In this document: positions 9,813 to 17,973 of the stretch, one piece after another
Layout of the letters: every line of letters starts with the position of its first letter
How positions within the stretch are numbered: position 1 is the first letter of the stretch
Notes under the pieces: generated by a model
Told to the model about the DNA's origin: nothing
Database searches by the model: none
What the model saw: only the letters and a program-made list of their open reading frames with translations
Translations under genes and position numbers: made by a program
Assembly: GCA_963736575.1 (NCBI GenBank)
Contig: CAVTPD010000003.1
Location: 1,364,001-1,428,000, forward strand
DNA from: CAVTPD01 sp963736575
GTDB lineage: Bacteria > Bacteroidota > Bacteroidia > Cytophagales > JAAEPT01
Length of the DNA: 64,000 nt
Direction of reading: 5' to 3'

Positions 9813-11462
9813 TTATTCGTCAGCAATTCTTCCTTTAGCAGGGAATAAGCCTTTTGGCTTAAACTGAAGGAAAACAATGATCACGATTAGAATAATCACT
9901 TTACCATAAACGGCATGGAAAATAGGTTCTAAGACTTTGGTTAAAGAACCGATGCCTAAACCAGCTACAATGGTCCCAAATAGATTGCCTACACCACCCG
10001 TAACTACTACCAAAAAGGAGTCTACAATGTAGGTTTGGCCCATGTCTGGTACCACGTTGCCAATCAACGTCATACAGCAACCTGCAACTCCCGCAATTCC
10101 GGAACCCACAAAGAAAGTAAGTGCATCTATTCTGGATGTTGAAATCCCCAAACAAGAGCTCATGCTTCTGTTTTGTGTTACCGAACGAATACGAAGTCCG
10201 TTGCGTGTTTTGTACAAGAACCAGTAGGTTACACTAATGATCACGATGGTCATTCCAATAATGAAAAGACGGTTGTAAGGCAATACCAATTGCGGTATAA
10301 TTTCCCACCCCCCCGATAATAATGAAGGTGTTTTTACGGAAGTTAAGTCGCCAAATACTGTACGTGCTAATTGAATTAATACAAGGCTTACTCCCCATGT
10401 TGCTAGTAAACTTTCTAGCGGTTTACTGTATAGTTTTCTAAGAATTAATTTTTCAATGATTAATCCGAAACAGCCGGCCACTACAAAAGACAAAGGCAGC
10501 GATAATAGAAAAAAAGCATCGCTAACCGCGTTGGCCCCCGTCCCTTTAAACGCTTCCTGAATACAGAAAGTAGTATAAGCACCAATCATCATAAATTCTC
10601 CATGAGCCATATTAATAACTCCTGCTAAACCATAAATAATGGAAAGACCCAAGGCTACTAGTATTAAGATGCTTCCTAAGCTTATTCCGCTAAAGAAATT
10701 TTGATAAACGGTGATACGGCTTGCTCTGTCGGTTACAATTTTCAGTTGACGTTCAACTTTTAGCTTGAAATTTTTGTCTAAGGTTGGTTGTTCTACAAAG
10801 TTTTTAATGATGTAGGTTGTGTTGTATCCTTGGTTTTCAACAAGGTTTTTTATGATTTCAAGTTGTTTGTCTTCGTCTGAAGTGTTTTGCAGTTCTATTG
10901 CCAAAATGGTTTCTCTGGCAATACGGCGCATATCATCTGTAGTTTCCGTAGCGTAAGCTTCAGTAATTAGCTCTATGGTTTTTTTGTCTCCTTTATTCTG
11001 AAATTGGGTATAGGCTAGTTTTCTTCTTTCATCGTCTATGCTTGTTAGGTTGATGAAGGGTAAAACCGGAATAATTTTTAGGCGTTCCGTTCTAGCGAAT
11101 TTGATTTCCTCTAAATCTGAAAGGGGTTTTTCAACAACTTTTCCTTTTTCGTTTTTCCATTCAGAAACCTTTGGGTATAGACGGTATAAAGGATATACTT
11201 TTTCTTCTCCTACTAAACGACTGTCGCCAATAGTAACGGCTTCGTTTTGGTAGAGGTAAAGTTTTTTATCGTTAATGGCACCCAATATTGGAAGCGCAGA
11301 AAGCTTTTTGTTTTCTACTAATGAGTCTAAGGCTTCCGTTCTTTTTTCTTTGTCCCCAGTGGTGATGGCCGCTATGTGATCTGCTGTATTTGCATAGGAA
11401 AATGCAAAAACAAAAGGCAATAGTGTAGCTATCAATAAGCGGACGTGCTTACGAACATTCAT
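9813..11462 (-). CDS. urtB: Urea ABC transporter permease UrtB with long periplasmic N-domain
   Basis: Partner permease of UrtC. After a signal-like N-terminus (about 1-26) comes an extra-cytoplasmic region of about 220 residues with helical repeats, then the LivH-like membrane domain with the motif GLAGVINMAHGEFMMIGAY. The 549-residue length with the extra N-domain is the usual UrtB form and separates it from the shorter LivH (about 300 residues). The conserved GGVGNLFGTIVAGLGIG loop is present near the end. A 159-bp gap with a palindrome pair separates it from urtA. Confidence 0.92.
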   Translation of the reverse strand: MNVRKHVRLLIATLLPFVFAFSYANTADHIAAITTGDKEKRTEALDSLVENKKLSALPILGAINDKKLYLYQNEAVTIGDSRLVGEEKVYPLYRLYPKVSEWKNEKGKVVEKPLSDLEEIKFARTERLKIIPVLPFINLTSIDDERRKLAYTQFQNKGDKKTIELITEAYATETTDDMRRIARETILAIELQNTSDEDKQLEIIKNLVENQGYNTTYIIKNFVEQPTLDKNFKLKVERQLKIVTDRASRITVYQNFFSGISLGSILILVALGLSIIYGLAGVINMAHGEFMMIGAYTTFCIQEAFKGTGANAVSDAFFLLSLPLSFVVAGCFGLIIEKLILRKLYSKPLESLLATWGVSLVLIQLARTVFGDLTSVKTPSLLSGGWEIIPQLVLPYNRLFIIGMTIVIISVTYWFLYKTRNGLRIRSVTQNRSMSSCLGISTSRIDALTFFVGSGIAGVAGCCMTLIGNVVPDMGQTYIVDSFLVVVTGGVGNLFGTIVAGLGIGSLTKVLEPIFHAVYGKVIILIVIIVFLQFKPKGLFPAKGRIADE

Positions 11463-11537
11463 AATCCGAATTGGGTTTAAGTTTTAGTGGGTAAATCCTC
11501 TGTTGGGTCTACCGAAACCTTTTTCTTCTTTTAAAAA

Positions 11538-11610
11538 TAACCTGTCAGGTTATCTAGATAAATGGTAGAAAGAATAACTGTTTTCTACGCTAATGAAACC
11601 TGACAGGTTA
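11538..11610. repeat. Pair of complementary palindromes between urtA and urtB
   Basis: TAACCTGTCAGGTTA (11538-11552) is itself palindromic. Its near reverse complement AACCTGACAGGTTA sits at 11597-11610. The two can pair with each other over 14 bp around a 44-nt loop. Being between the abundant binding-protein gene and the permease gene, they may stabilise or end part of the transcripts so that UrtA is made in excess; that role is inferred. Confidence 0.6.
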
Positions 11611-11621
11611 AGGATAGGCTT

Positions 11622-12947
11622 TTATTTAACCGTGTAGGTACCGCCGTGGTTAACGTGGTCACAGCTTTTGTTTGGAGAAGTGTATTCTGACCATGGTTGT
11701 GGATCAACCAATCCTTCAGTTTCCCAAATTACATCAAACTGACCGTCTGGTCTAATTTCACCAATCATAACGGGTTTAGCTAAATGATGGTTTTTAGGGT
11801 CCATTTTAACCATGCCGTCTGGTGAATTAAATTCTAAACCGTAAAGTGCAGGACGAACTTTGTCTACTTCTACAGAACCTGCTTTTTCAGCTGCTTTAGC
11901 CCAAAGGTAAACGCCTGTGTAAGCCCAGCAAATAGGGTCATCTGTAACTCTTCCGCTTCCACCTGGTAAACCATTTTTCTCGCAGAATGCTTTGAAATCA
12001 GCAACAAATTTTTTGTTTTCAGGCGTTTCAACAGATTGGTAGTAATTCCAAGCCGCTAAATGACCTACTAAAAATTCTGTATCCATTGCTCTTAATTCAT
12101 CTTCTGCAACAGAGAATGCCATAATTGGGCAAGTGGCTGCTGATAAACCTTGGTTCGCAAATTCTTTGTAGAATGGCACGTTAGAATCACCGTTAATTGT
12201 ACTTAAGACACAAGCTTTACCGCCGGCAGCAAATTTCTTCACTTTAGAAACAATGGTTTGGTAATCTTGGTGGTGGAAAGGCGTGTATTCTTCAATTATA
12301 TTTTTTTCGGGAACACCCTTAGCCAATAAGAAGGCTTTTAAGATTTTGTTGGCTGTTCTAGGGAAAACGTAGTCTGTACCTAAAAGGTAGAATTTTTCAT
12401 AACCACCACCTTCTTCGCTCATTAAATATTCTGCAGCAGGGATTAATTGTTGGTTTGGTGTAGCACCTGTGTAGATTACGTTGGCAGAACATTCTTCTCC
12501 TTCGTATTGTACAGGGTAGAATAAAAGACCATTATGTTCTTCAAAAACGGGTAAAACCGACTTTCTAGAAACGGAAGTCCAACAACCAAATACAGCCGAA
12601 ACTTTTTCTTCTAGTAAAAGCTCTTTTGCTTTTTCTGCAAATAAATCCCAGTCGGAAGCAGGGTCTACAATAACAGGTTCTATTTTTTTGCCTAAAACAC
12701 CGCCTTTAGCGTTGATTTCTTCTACAGCCATTTCTACCACATCTTTTAGAGATACTTCAGAAATTGCCATAGTTCCGCTTAACGAATGTAAAACACCAAT
12801 TTTAACGGTTTCTTCTGTAGCTGTGCTGTCAGTACCTTCTTCCGCCGAAGCAGAATCGGATGACGAAGAGCAAGAGAAAAGCAAGGCGCTGCTCACTACT
12901 AATGCAAGTAGTGTTTTTAGCCAAGTAGATAGTTGATTTGTTTTCAT
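11622..12947 (-). CDS. urtA: Urea-binding lipoprotein UrtA
   Basis: Substrate-binding component of the urea importer, anchored in the periplasm. A lipoprotein signal peptide ends at LLFSCSSSS (lipobox Cys26). It is followed by a Ser/Asp/Glu-rich linker and a type I periplasmic-binding fold of about 390 residues. The sequences VKIGVLHSLSGTMAISE, FGCWTSVSRKSVLPVFE and the LLFYPVQYEGEECS stretch are characteristic of the UrtA/AmiC group rather than amino-acid binding proteins. It is first of the transporter genes after the porin. A lipidated UrtA fits the usual Bacteroidota habit. Confidence 0.94.
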   Translation of the reverse strand: MKTNQLSTWLKTLLALVVSSALLFSCSSSSDSASAEEGTDSTATEETVKIGVLHSLSGTMAISEVSLKDVVEMAVEEINAKGGVLGKKIEPVIVDPASDWDLFAEKAKELLLEEKVSAVFGCWTSVSRKSVLPVFEEHNGLLFYPVQYEGEECSANVIYTGATPNQQLIPAAEYLMSEEGGGYEKFYLLGTDYVFPRTANKILKAFLLAKGVPEKNIIEEYTPFHHQDYQTIVSKVKKFAAGGKACVLSTINGDSNVPFYKEFANQGLSAATCPIMAFSVAEDELRAMDTEFLVGHLAAWNYYQSVETPENKKFVADFKAFCEKNGLPGGSGRVTDDPICWAYTGVYLWAKAAEKAGSVEVDKVRPALYGLEFNSPDGMVKMDPKNHHLAKPVMIGEIRPDGQFDVIWETEGLVDPQPWSEYTSPNKSCDHVNHGGTYTVK

Positions 12948-12985
12948 GATGTTGATCTTTGTTGATGTAACAATTTATTTTCAGT

Positions 12986-13001
12986 CACTCTTGTTAGAGT
13001 G
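12986..13001 (-). other. Small stem between porin and urtA
   Basis: CACTCT (12986-12991) pairs with AGAGTG (12996-13001) around a 4-nt loop, in the 134-bp gap between porin and urtA. It is too short to be called a terminator. It may mark a processing site. Confidence 0.3.
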
Positions 13002-13081
13002 CTTAGGTATTTTTACTTATTAATTAACAATACTTCATATAGAAATTGGTAAAGTCAATCCTTAAACAGTTTTTATTGTTT

Positions 13082-14425
13082 TTAGAAGATAAAAAACTGT
13101 GCTTGTAACCAAAGCTGTCCAAAGGTTTTAGATTCGGTTTCGGTAGAAGTAGTACCTGGGTTTTTTTCGATATTGGTTGTCCAAGTAGTGTAAGATAGTC
13201 TTAAGTTGGTATTGTATCCTGCAAACCAGTAGTTTACCCCGCCTCCTAAAACTGTTGTAGAGTTTAAGTCGTTGTAGAGGCTTTCATTCTTACCACCTGT
13301 TTGAATCATGCCGTCTGCATTAACTGCTTGTCGCTCGTATCTAATCCAAGGCTGAATTTTAATGTCCTTGAAATAATAACCAACTTCTAAGAATTGAGTG
13401 GTTTGCTTAGGTATTAATCTAGCGAAAGAAGTATTCGCATCTGTATCTGTACCACCCGTCATAGCAGAAAATGCCGCATTTACCGTAAGGGAACCAGGGT
13501 CACCTAAAGGCACGTCAACAAATAGATCTGCACCTACATTGTTATAAGTACCTTGTACGTCAAAACCAGCACCTAATGCAATGGTTTTACCAACACCCAA
13601 TTTAGTACCTGCGTAATAGAAGTCTTTGTCTGGATCTAAGAAGTTATAAACCACTCTACCTACGTATCTAAGTTGGTTTCCTGGAAGCGTATTTCTACCG
13701 GTAAAAGCACCAATACGGTATTCTAGTTTATCCTCTAATAGAAAACCTCTGAAGTTAACCCCTAAATCACGACCGAAATTACCTTGCAGTGGGCTGTTTT
13801 CGAATAAGTTATAAGGATACTGGAAATAGGTAAAGTCGTTTGCCATTAAACTAGCCGTGCCTTGTAAACCATTTCTGTTGTGAGACATAAGCATCATACC
13901 GGCAATTACCATTAGGTTATCGCTTAGTTTATGCTCGTATAGCGCATCTAAGATTATTGGAGCTACTTTAACGTTTTTAGTAGTGTCTCCATTTTGGATA
14001 CCAATTGGAGAAGGAATTTCCGTTTCCATAAAGAAGGATCCATTTTTAGATAACTGACCACCAAACAGAAAACGTGCTCTGTAAAGCGTCATTCCCTTAT
14101 TCCAAGTATCTGCATCATCTGCAGCAGGTGTTCCGCCTGGTCCAAATCCGCTTTGTTCGTAAGAAGCAAACATGTGCACAATGGCCCCAACTTGAATGTT
14201 TGGCTTAAATTCTATTTCTCTAGCCGGTTCCGACATAGTTGCAGAACTGTCTTGTGTTGGTTCTCCGTAATAAACAGAGGCTGGGATTTCTCGTAGTAAG
14301 TTAACGTCTTTTTTTGCCTTGTCTTTTTTACCATCCTTGGTAGAAAGTTCGGCTTGCGCACTAAAACCTGAAAGTAGTAATGCGAGAGCTAATGTGGATA
14401 CTAGTTTTGTGTTCATGGTTTTCAC
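13082..14425 (-). CDS. Outer-membrane porin, probable urea/amide entry channel
   Basis: A 447-residue exported beta-barrel protein. The N-terminus has a signal peptide cut near FSAQAE, followed by a Lys-rich linker. The rest has alternating aromatic/hydrophobic strands, Gly/Asn turns and a final aromatic residue (QLWLQAQFFIF), typical of barrels inserted by BamA. It is the promoter-proximal gene of the urea operon, so passage of urea or short amides through the outer membrane is the natural inference; the sequence itself gives no substrate. ATG at 14425 and 14416 are both possible. Family resemblance is to the phosphate-selective/OprP-type porins of Bacteroidota. Confidence 0.75.
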   Translation of the reverse strand: MKTMNTKLVSTLALALLLSGFSAQAELSTKDGKKDKAKKDVNLLREIPASVYYGEPTQDSSATMSEPAREIEFKPNIQVGAIVHMFASYEQSGFGPGGTPAADDADTWNKGMTLYRARFLFGGQLSKNGSFFMETEIPSPIGIQNGDTTKNVKVAPIILDALYEHKLSDNLMVIAGMMLMSHNRNGLQGTASLMANDFTYFQYPYNLFENSPLQGNFGRDLGVNFRGFLLEDKLEYRIGAFTGRNTLPGNQLRYVGRVVYNFLDPDKDFYYAGTKLGVGKTIALGAGFDVQGTYNNVGADLFVDVPLGDPGSLTVNAAFSAMTGGTDTDANTSFARLIPKQTTQFLEVGYYFKDIKIQPWIRYERQAVNADGMIQTGGKNESLYNDLNSTTVLGGGVNYWFAGYNTNLRLSYTTWTTNIEKNPGTTSTETESKTFGQLWLQAQFFIF

Positions 14426-14470
14426 TTTGTCAATTTCTTAACTATACCGCGGCGCTAAGTAAATCGTAGT

Positions 14471-14623
14471 TACGTAAGCAAACATATGGTAATTCTTTTT
14501 AATACGTAAGTAGTTAGGCCTATTTTTTTCTGTTTTTTTTCTAAAAGCACGTTTTTAGGGTGTTTTTATATGTTTAATACCTAATCTTAGATTGAATTAC
14601 GTAGACAAATACAGGGTTACGTA
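14471..14623. promoter_or_regulatory. Four TACGTA boxes between urea operon and rhodanese cluster
   Basis: TACGTA occurs at 14471-14476, 14503-14508, 14598-14603 and 14618-14623. The first two flank the predicted minus-strand porin -7 box, and the last overlaps the predicted plus-strand -7 box. Each hexamer is self-complementary and three are preceded by T or TT. Such clustering in about 150 bp suggests an operator array for a dimeric regulator; the regulator is unknown. Confidence 0.45.
14479..14486 (-). promoter_or_regulatory. -7 box of porin/urea operon
   Basis: Minus-strand TATGTTTG matches the Bacteroidota -7 consensus TAnnTTTG exactly and lies about 55 bp upstream of the porin ATG. A TTAC element 19 nt upstream, overlapping a TACGTA box, could serve as the -33 region. 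Confidence 0.55.
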
Positions 14624-14629
14624 CTTTTG
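14622..14629 (+). promoter_or_regulatory. -7-like box upstream of rhodanese cluster
   Basis: Plus-strand TACTTTTG fits TAnnTTTG. It overlaps the rightmost TACGTA box and would give a leader of about 115 nt. It may be an alternative to the closer promoter near 14728. Confidence 0.4.
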
Positions 14630-14690
14630 GTTTTAGTTTTTCTATATAATAAGAAGCTGTATTAGTTAATGGTTTAGGTAGCTTGTTAAA

Positions 14691-14706
14691 TGTGATTTAA
14701 GTCACA
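14691..14706. promoter_or_regulatory. Crp/Fnr-type operator, perfect palindrome
   Basis: TGTGATTTAAGTCACA is a perfect TGTGA-N6-TCACA site. Its centre (14698.5) is 33 bp from the centre of TATATTTA (14728-14735), a near-match to the -7 consensus. That puts the site near -41 of a predicted start just before the rhodanese ATG, the class II activator position. A Crp/Fnr gene lies at 22680-23312 in the same window. Confidence 0.6.
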
Positions 14707-14749
14707 GATCTTAAAAGTCCGATTAACTATATTTAAGAAAAAAACAGCT

Positions 14750-15154
14750 ATGAAAAAGGTTTTGGTTTTACTGGGTGTTTTGTTCTCCCTTGCTTTTTTT
14801 CTATTGAAGGCAGATAATACTAGCCTACAAGCAATTTCTAAGACTATAAGTGTAGATGAGTTTGAACGTAAAATGAACAGCTTAGCTTCTTATGAATTGG
14901 TAGACTTAAGAACGAATGATGAAATAGCCTTAGGTAAAATACCAGAAGCTAAACAAATAGATTTTTACGCAAGTGATTTTGAGACGCAGATAAAAGGATT
15001 GCCTAAATCAAGACCCGTTTTAATTTATTGTGCTTCTGGTGGTAGAAGCCGTAAAGCACTTTCTAAAATGAAGGATATTGGTTTTCAAGAAGTGTATGAG
15101 CTTTCTGGTGGGTTTGCAGCTTGGTCTTATGCAGGTAAAAAAATAGAGCGGTAA
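14750..15154 (+). CDS. Exported rhodanese-like sulfurtransferase
   Basis: A single rhodanese domain behind an N-terminal signal/anchor (about 1-21). The active loop is C94-ASGGRS, where the catalytic Cys would carry a persulfide. The 134 residues fit a one-domain rhodanese. Its stop codon directly abuts the ATG of the hydroxylase gene, so the three genes 14750-16511 form one tight operon. The Crp/Fnr-type site in front suggests control by redox or respiratory state. Location is expected in the periplasm or on the membrane; the sulfur donor and acceptor are unknown. Confidence 0.85.
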   Translation: MKKVLVLLGVLFSLAFFLLKADNTSLQAISKTISVDEFERKMNSLASYELVDLRTNDEIALGKIPEAKQIDFYASDFETQIKGLPKSRPVLIYCASGGRSRKALSKMKDIGFQEVYELSGGFAAWSYAGKKIER

Positions 15155-16030
15155 ATGAAATATATCTATGTAATTAAAGATTCATTTACGGGCTATTGGA
15201 ATTATTTAATTCAGGAAATAACGCACCCTGGAATTCATAATTATTTCTATTTGCTAATTGCAGCATCTGTTTTAGTTTGGTTGCTGGAATTGTCTTTTCC
15301 GTGGAGAAAAAATCAGTCTGCCATACGCAAAGACTTTTGGCTAGATGGGTTTTATATGTTCTTTAACTTCTTTCTGTTTTCTTTAATTGTCTATAATGCC
15401 TTGTCTAATATAGGGGTAGAGTTGTTTAATGATGGTTTAGGCGTTTTCGGTGTAAAAAATCATGTAGCTTTTGAGGTGCAAAGTTGGCCGGCATGGTCTC
15501 AGTTGTTGCTTTTGTTCTTTTTAGTAGATTTTATTCATTATTGGGTACACCGTTTATTGCATACGGTTCCTGCTTTGTGGCAATTTCATAAAGTACATCA
15601 TTCTGTTAGGGAAATGGGATTTGCAGCGCATTTGCGTTTTCATCCTATGGAAACCGTAGTTTATAAATCCATTACTTATTTGCCGTTAACTATGATTGGT
15701 TTCGGTTTAGATGATTTTTTTATTGTGCATGCTTTTTCGTTATTGATTGGGCATTTAAATCACGCTAACCTGAACCTTAAATACGGTATTTTAGGTTATT
15801 TCTTTAACAACCCTAGAATGCATATTTGGCACCACGCTAAAGACTTACCAAAAGGAAGAAGAACCGGAGTAAATTTTGGTATTTCCTTAAGTGTATGGGA
15901 TTATGTGTTTGGTACCAATTATATTCCTGCTTCGGGAAGAGATATTGAATTGGGTTTTGATGATGTAGAACATTACCCCGAAGGGTTTCTAAAACAACAA
16001 ATAGAACCGTTTAAAAAACATGAGAATTAA
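15155..16030 (+). CDS. Sterol desaturase / fatty acid hydroxylase family membrane enzyme
   Basis: Membrane di-iron oxygenase of the fatty acid hydroxylase superfamily (291 residues, about four to five helices). The His clusters that bind iron are visible: H128-YWV-H132, H145-KVHH149, H200/H203 in HLNHAN, and H223-IWHH227. Such enzymes hydroxylate or desaturate lipids, but the substrate cannot be read from sequence. It begins one base after the first rhodanese ends and overlaps the second rhodanese by 11 bp. The physical link to two sulfurtransferases is unusual and is discussed under findings. Confidence 0.85.
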   Translation: MKYIYVIKDSFTGYWNYLIQEITHPGIHNYFYLLIAASVLVWLLELSFPWRKNQSAIRKDFWLDGFYMFFNFFLFSLIVYNALSNIGVELFNDGLGVFGVKNHVAFEVQSWPAWSQLLLLFFLVDFIHYWVHRLLHTVPALWQFHKVHHSVREMGFAAHLRFHPMETVVYKSITYLPLTMIGFGLDDFFIVHAFSLLIGHLNHANLNLKYGILGYFFNNPRMHIWHHAKDLPKGRRTGVNFGISLSVWDYVFGTNYIPASGRDIELGFDDVEHYPEGFLKQQIEPFKKHEN

Positions 16031-16511
16031 GCTTATCCTAATAATGTCATTACTAACGTGGTTTGCTAAAGGTCAATCGGGCAATTTTATGTACCATACT
16101 ATGCTAGATGTTTTAATTAAACATTCGGTAGAAGAAATTTCTGTTGATTCTGCTTTTCAGCATAAAGAAGATTTTGTGTTTTTAGACTCTAGAGCGTTGG
16201 AAGAATATAAGGTAAGTCATATTAATAACGCTATTTGGGTAGGTTATGATGATTTTGACCTTAAACGTGTTTCTGTTGTAGATAAAGACGCTAAAATTAT
16301 AGTCTATTGCTCGGTAGGTTACCGCAGCGAGAAGGTTACCGAGAAATTATTAGAAGCGGGGTATACACAGGTTTTTAATATGTATGGTGGTGTTTTTGAA
16401 TGGGTAAACAGTAATCATTCGGTTTTTAATGCGGAAGGTAAAACAAAAAAAATACACGGTTATAGTAAAACTTGGGGTGTTTGGATAAAAGAAGGCGAAG
16501 TGGTTTATTAA
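16020..16511 (+). CDS. Second exported rhodanese-like protein
   Basis: A 163-residue protein with a signal peptide (about 1-19) and one rhodanese domain. The active loop is C97-SVGYRS, different from the CASGGRS loop of the first copy, and the conserved tail GGVFEWVN follows. The C-terminal extension (about 135-163) is Lys/Trp rich. It overlaps the hydroxylase gene by 11 bp, so translation is coupled. It is divergent from the other rhodanese, so the two probably have different partners rather than being a recent duplication. Confidence 0.85.
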   Translation: MRIKLILIMSLLTWFAKGQSGNFMYHTMLDVLIKHSVEEISVDSAFQHKEDFVFLDSRALEEYKVSHINNAIWVGYDDFDLKRVSVVDKDAKIIVYCSVGYRSEKVTEKLLEAGYTQVFNMYGGVFEWVNSNHSVFNAEGKTKKIHGYSKTWGVWIKEGEVVY

Positions 16512-16848
16512 TTTTTTAATGGAATATTTTTAGTCTATAAACTTCGGTTTTAATTTTTTAAAGTTTGGTAGTATAAGTTAGTCCCTCATAAAATTCAGTT
16601 TATAGAAAAAAAGAAGTCTTTGGACGGTCACAAAACCTTATAAGGGTAAATAACAATTTATACTTTATAAGATACGGATTGTTAAATAAGTATTAACGCG
16701 TATTGTTTAAAAACTACCTCTTCAGATTTCACCCAGAATTGGACATTATCATTGTTTCAGAAATAAGCTGTAAAAGTGTATTCACCAAGGTTCGTCTTTC
16801 AGCTTCTTCGGAATAAAAATTAATAAAGTCACCTATAAATAATAAAAA
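16512..16848. other. Non-coding gap before RND efflux operon
   Basis: About 337 bp of AT-rich sequence with no convincing ORF, RNA or strong stem. The promoter of the efflux operon should lie here, but no clean TAnnTTTG box was identified. Confidence 0.5.
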
Positions 16849-17940
16849 ATGGAGCGTAGAAATAGAAAGGTTGTCGTGGTTTTGAGCTTGATAGCGCTAT
16901 TGTTTCAAGCAAGCTGTCACTCAAAAGTACACAAAGAAGAAGAGGATTCTTTTTTGGTAACAAGCCCCTTGCAGATGGACACCATTACCACTAGGGAATA
17001 TGTTTGCCAGATACATGCCATACAACATATAGAAATTAGGGCGCTTGAAAGTGGGTATTTAGAAAAGGTTTATGTAGATGAGGGTAAGCTGGTTAAAAAA
17101 GGACAAATAATGTTTCAGCTATTGCCTATTAGATACAAAGCGGAATACGAAAAGGCCGAAGCAGAAGCTAATTATGTAGAAATTGAATACGAAAATGCTA
17201 AGATCTTAGCAGATAGTAGTGTTATTTCTCCAGTGCAGTTGGCTTTAGTAAAAGCAAAACTGCAAAAAGCAAAAGCCGAATTATCACTAGCTAGTGTTAA
17301 TTTAAGTTTTGCTCAGATCAGAGCACCTTTTACTGGATTAATGGACCGTTTTCAAGTTCGGTTAGGTAGCTTATTAGATGATGGTGATGTTCTAACTACC
17401 ATGTCTGATATTAGTTCTTTATGGGTCTATTTTAATGTGCCTGAAGCAGAATATTTAAACTTTATGCAAAACATGAAGGCAGATAGTGTATTGCATGTGC
17501 AGTTAAGAATGGCTAATCACGAAATGTTTAATCATGATGGCTTAGTAAAAACAATAGAAGCAGATTTTGATAATACTACAGGTAATATTGCTTTTAGAGC
17601 AACTTTTCCTAATCCAGATAGATTGTTAAGACATGGCGAAACGGGTAATGTGATTATGAATATTGCCCATAAAGATGCTTTAATAATTCCTCAAAAAGCC
17701 ACATATGAAGTATTGGATCAAATTTATGTATTTGTAGTAGATAAAGACGGTGCCTTGCAGCCTAGAAGAGTTATAGTAGATACCGAGCTTCCAGACTTGT
17801 ATATTATTAAAGATGGTTTGAAAGAAACCGATAAGATTTTATTAGAGGGCTTAAGAAAAGTTCGTGAAGGGGATAAAATTAAATATTCTTTTGAGGATCC
17901 TGCTAAAGTGATTTCAGAATTAAAATTACATGCGGAGTAA
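16849..17940 (+). CDS. RND efflux periplasmic adaptor lipoprotein
   Basis: Membrane fusion protein that bridges the RND pump to the outer-membrane duct. The signal peptide ends in a lipobox at SCHSK (Cys23). A barrel-sandwich/lipoyl half (RALESGYLEKVYVDEGKLVKKGQIMF, written here only as a landmark from about residue 64), a helical hairpin and a second lipoyl half (QIRAPFTGLMDRFQVRLG) follow, then beta-barrel and membrane-proximal domains. It is the first gene of a three-gene operon with the pump (33 bp downstream) and the duct. Confidence 0.9.
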   Translation: MERRNRKVVVVLSLIALLFQASCHSKVHKEEEDSFLVTSPLQMDTITTREYVCQIHAIQHIEIRALESGYLEKVYVDEGKLVKKGQIMFQLLPIRYKAEYEKAEAEANYVEIEYENAKILADSSVISPVQLALVKAKLQKAKAELSLASVNLSFAQIRAPFTGLMDRFQVRLGSLLDDGDVLTTMSDISSLWVYFNVPEAEYLNFMQNMKADSVLHVQLRMANHEMFNHDGLVKTIEADFDNTTGNIAFRATFPNPDRLLRHGETGNVIMNIAHKDALIIPQKATYEVLDQIYVFVVDKDGALQPRRVIVDTELPDLYIIKDGLKETDKILLEGLRKVREGDKIKYSFEDPAKVISELKLHAE

Positions 17941-17973
17941 ATAATAGTTGTTTAATTATTAAAGAAAATAAAG

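Noticed and set aside
9813..11462. UrtB as a gene fusion because of its long N-terminal region
   Set aside because: A periplasmic helical extension of about 200 residues is normal for UrtB.
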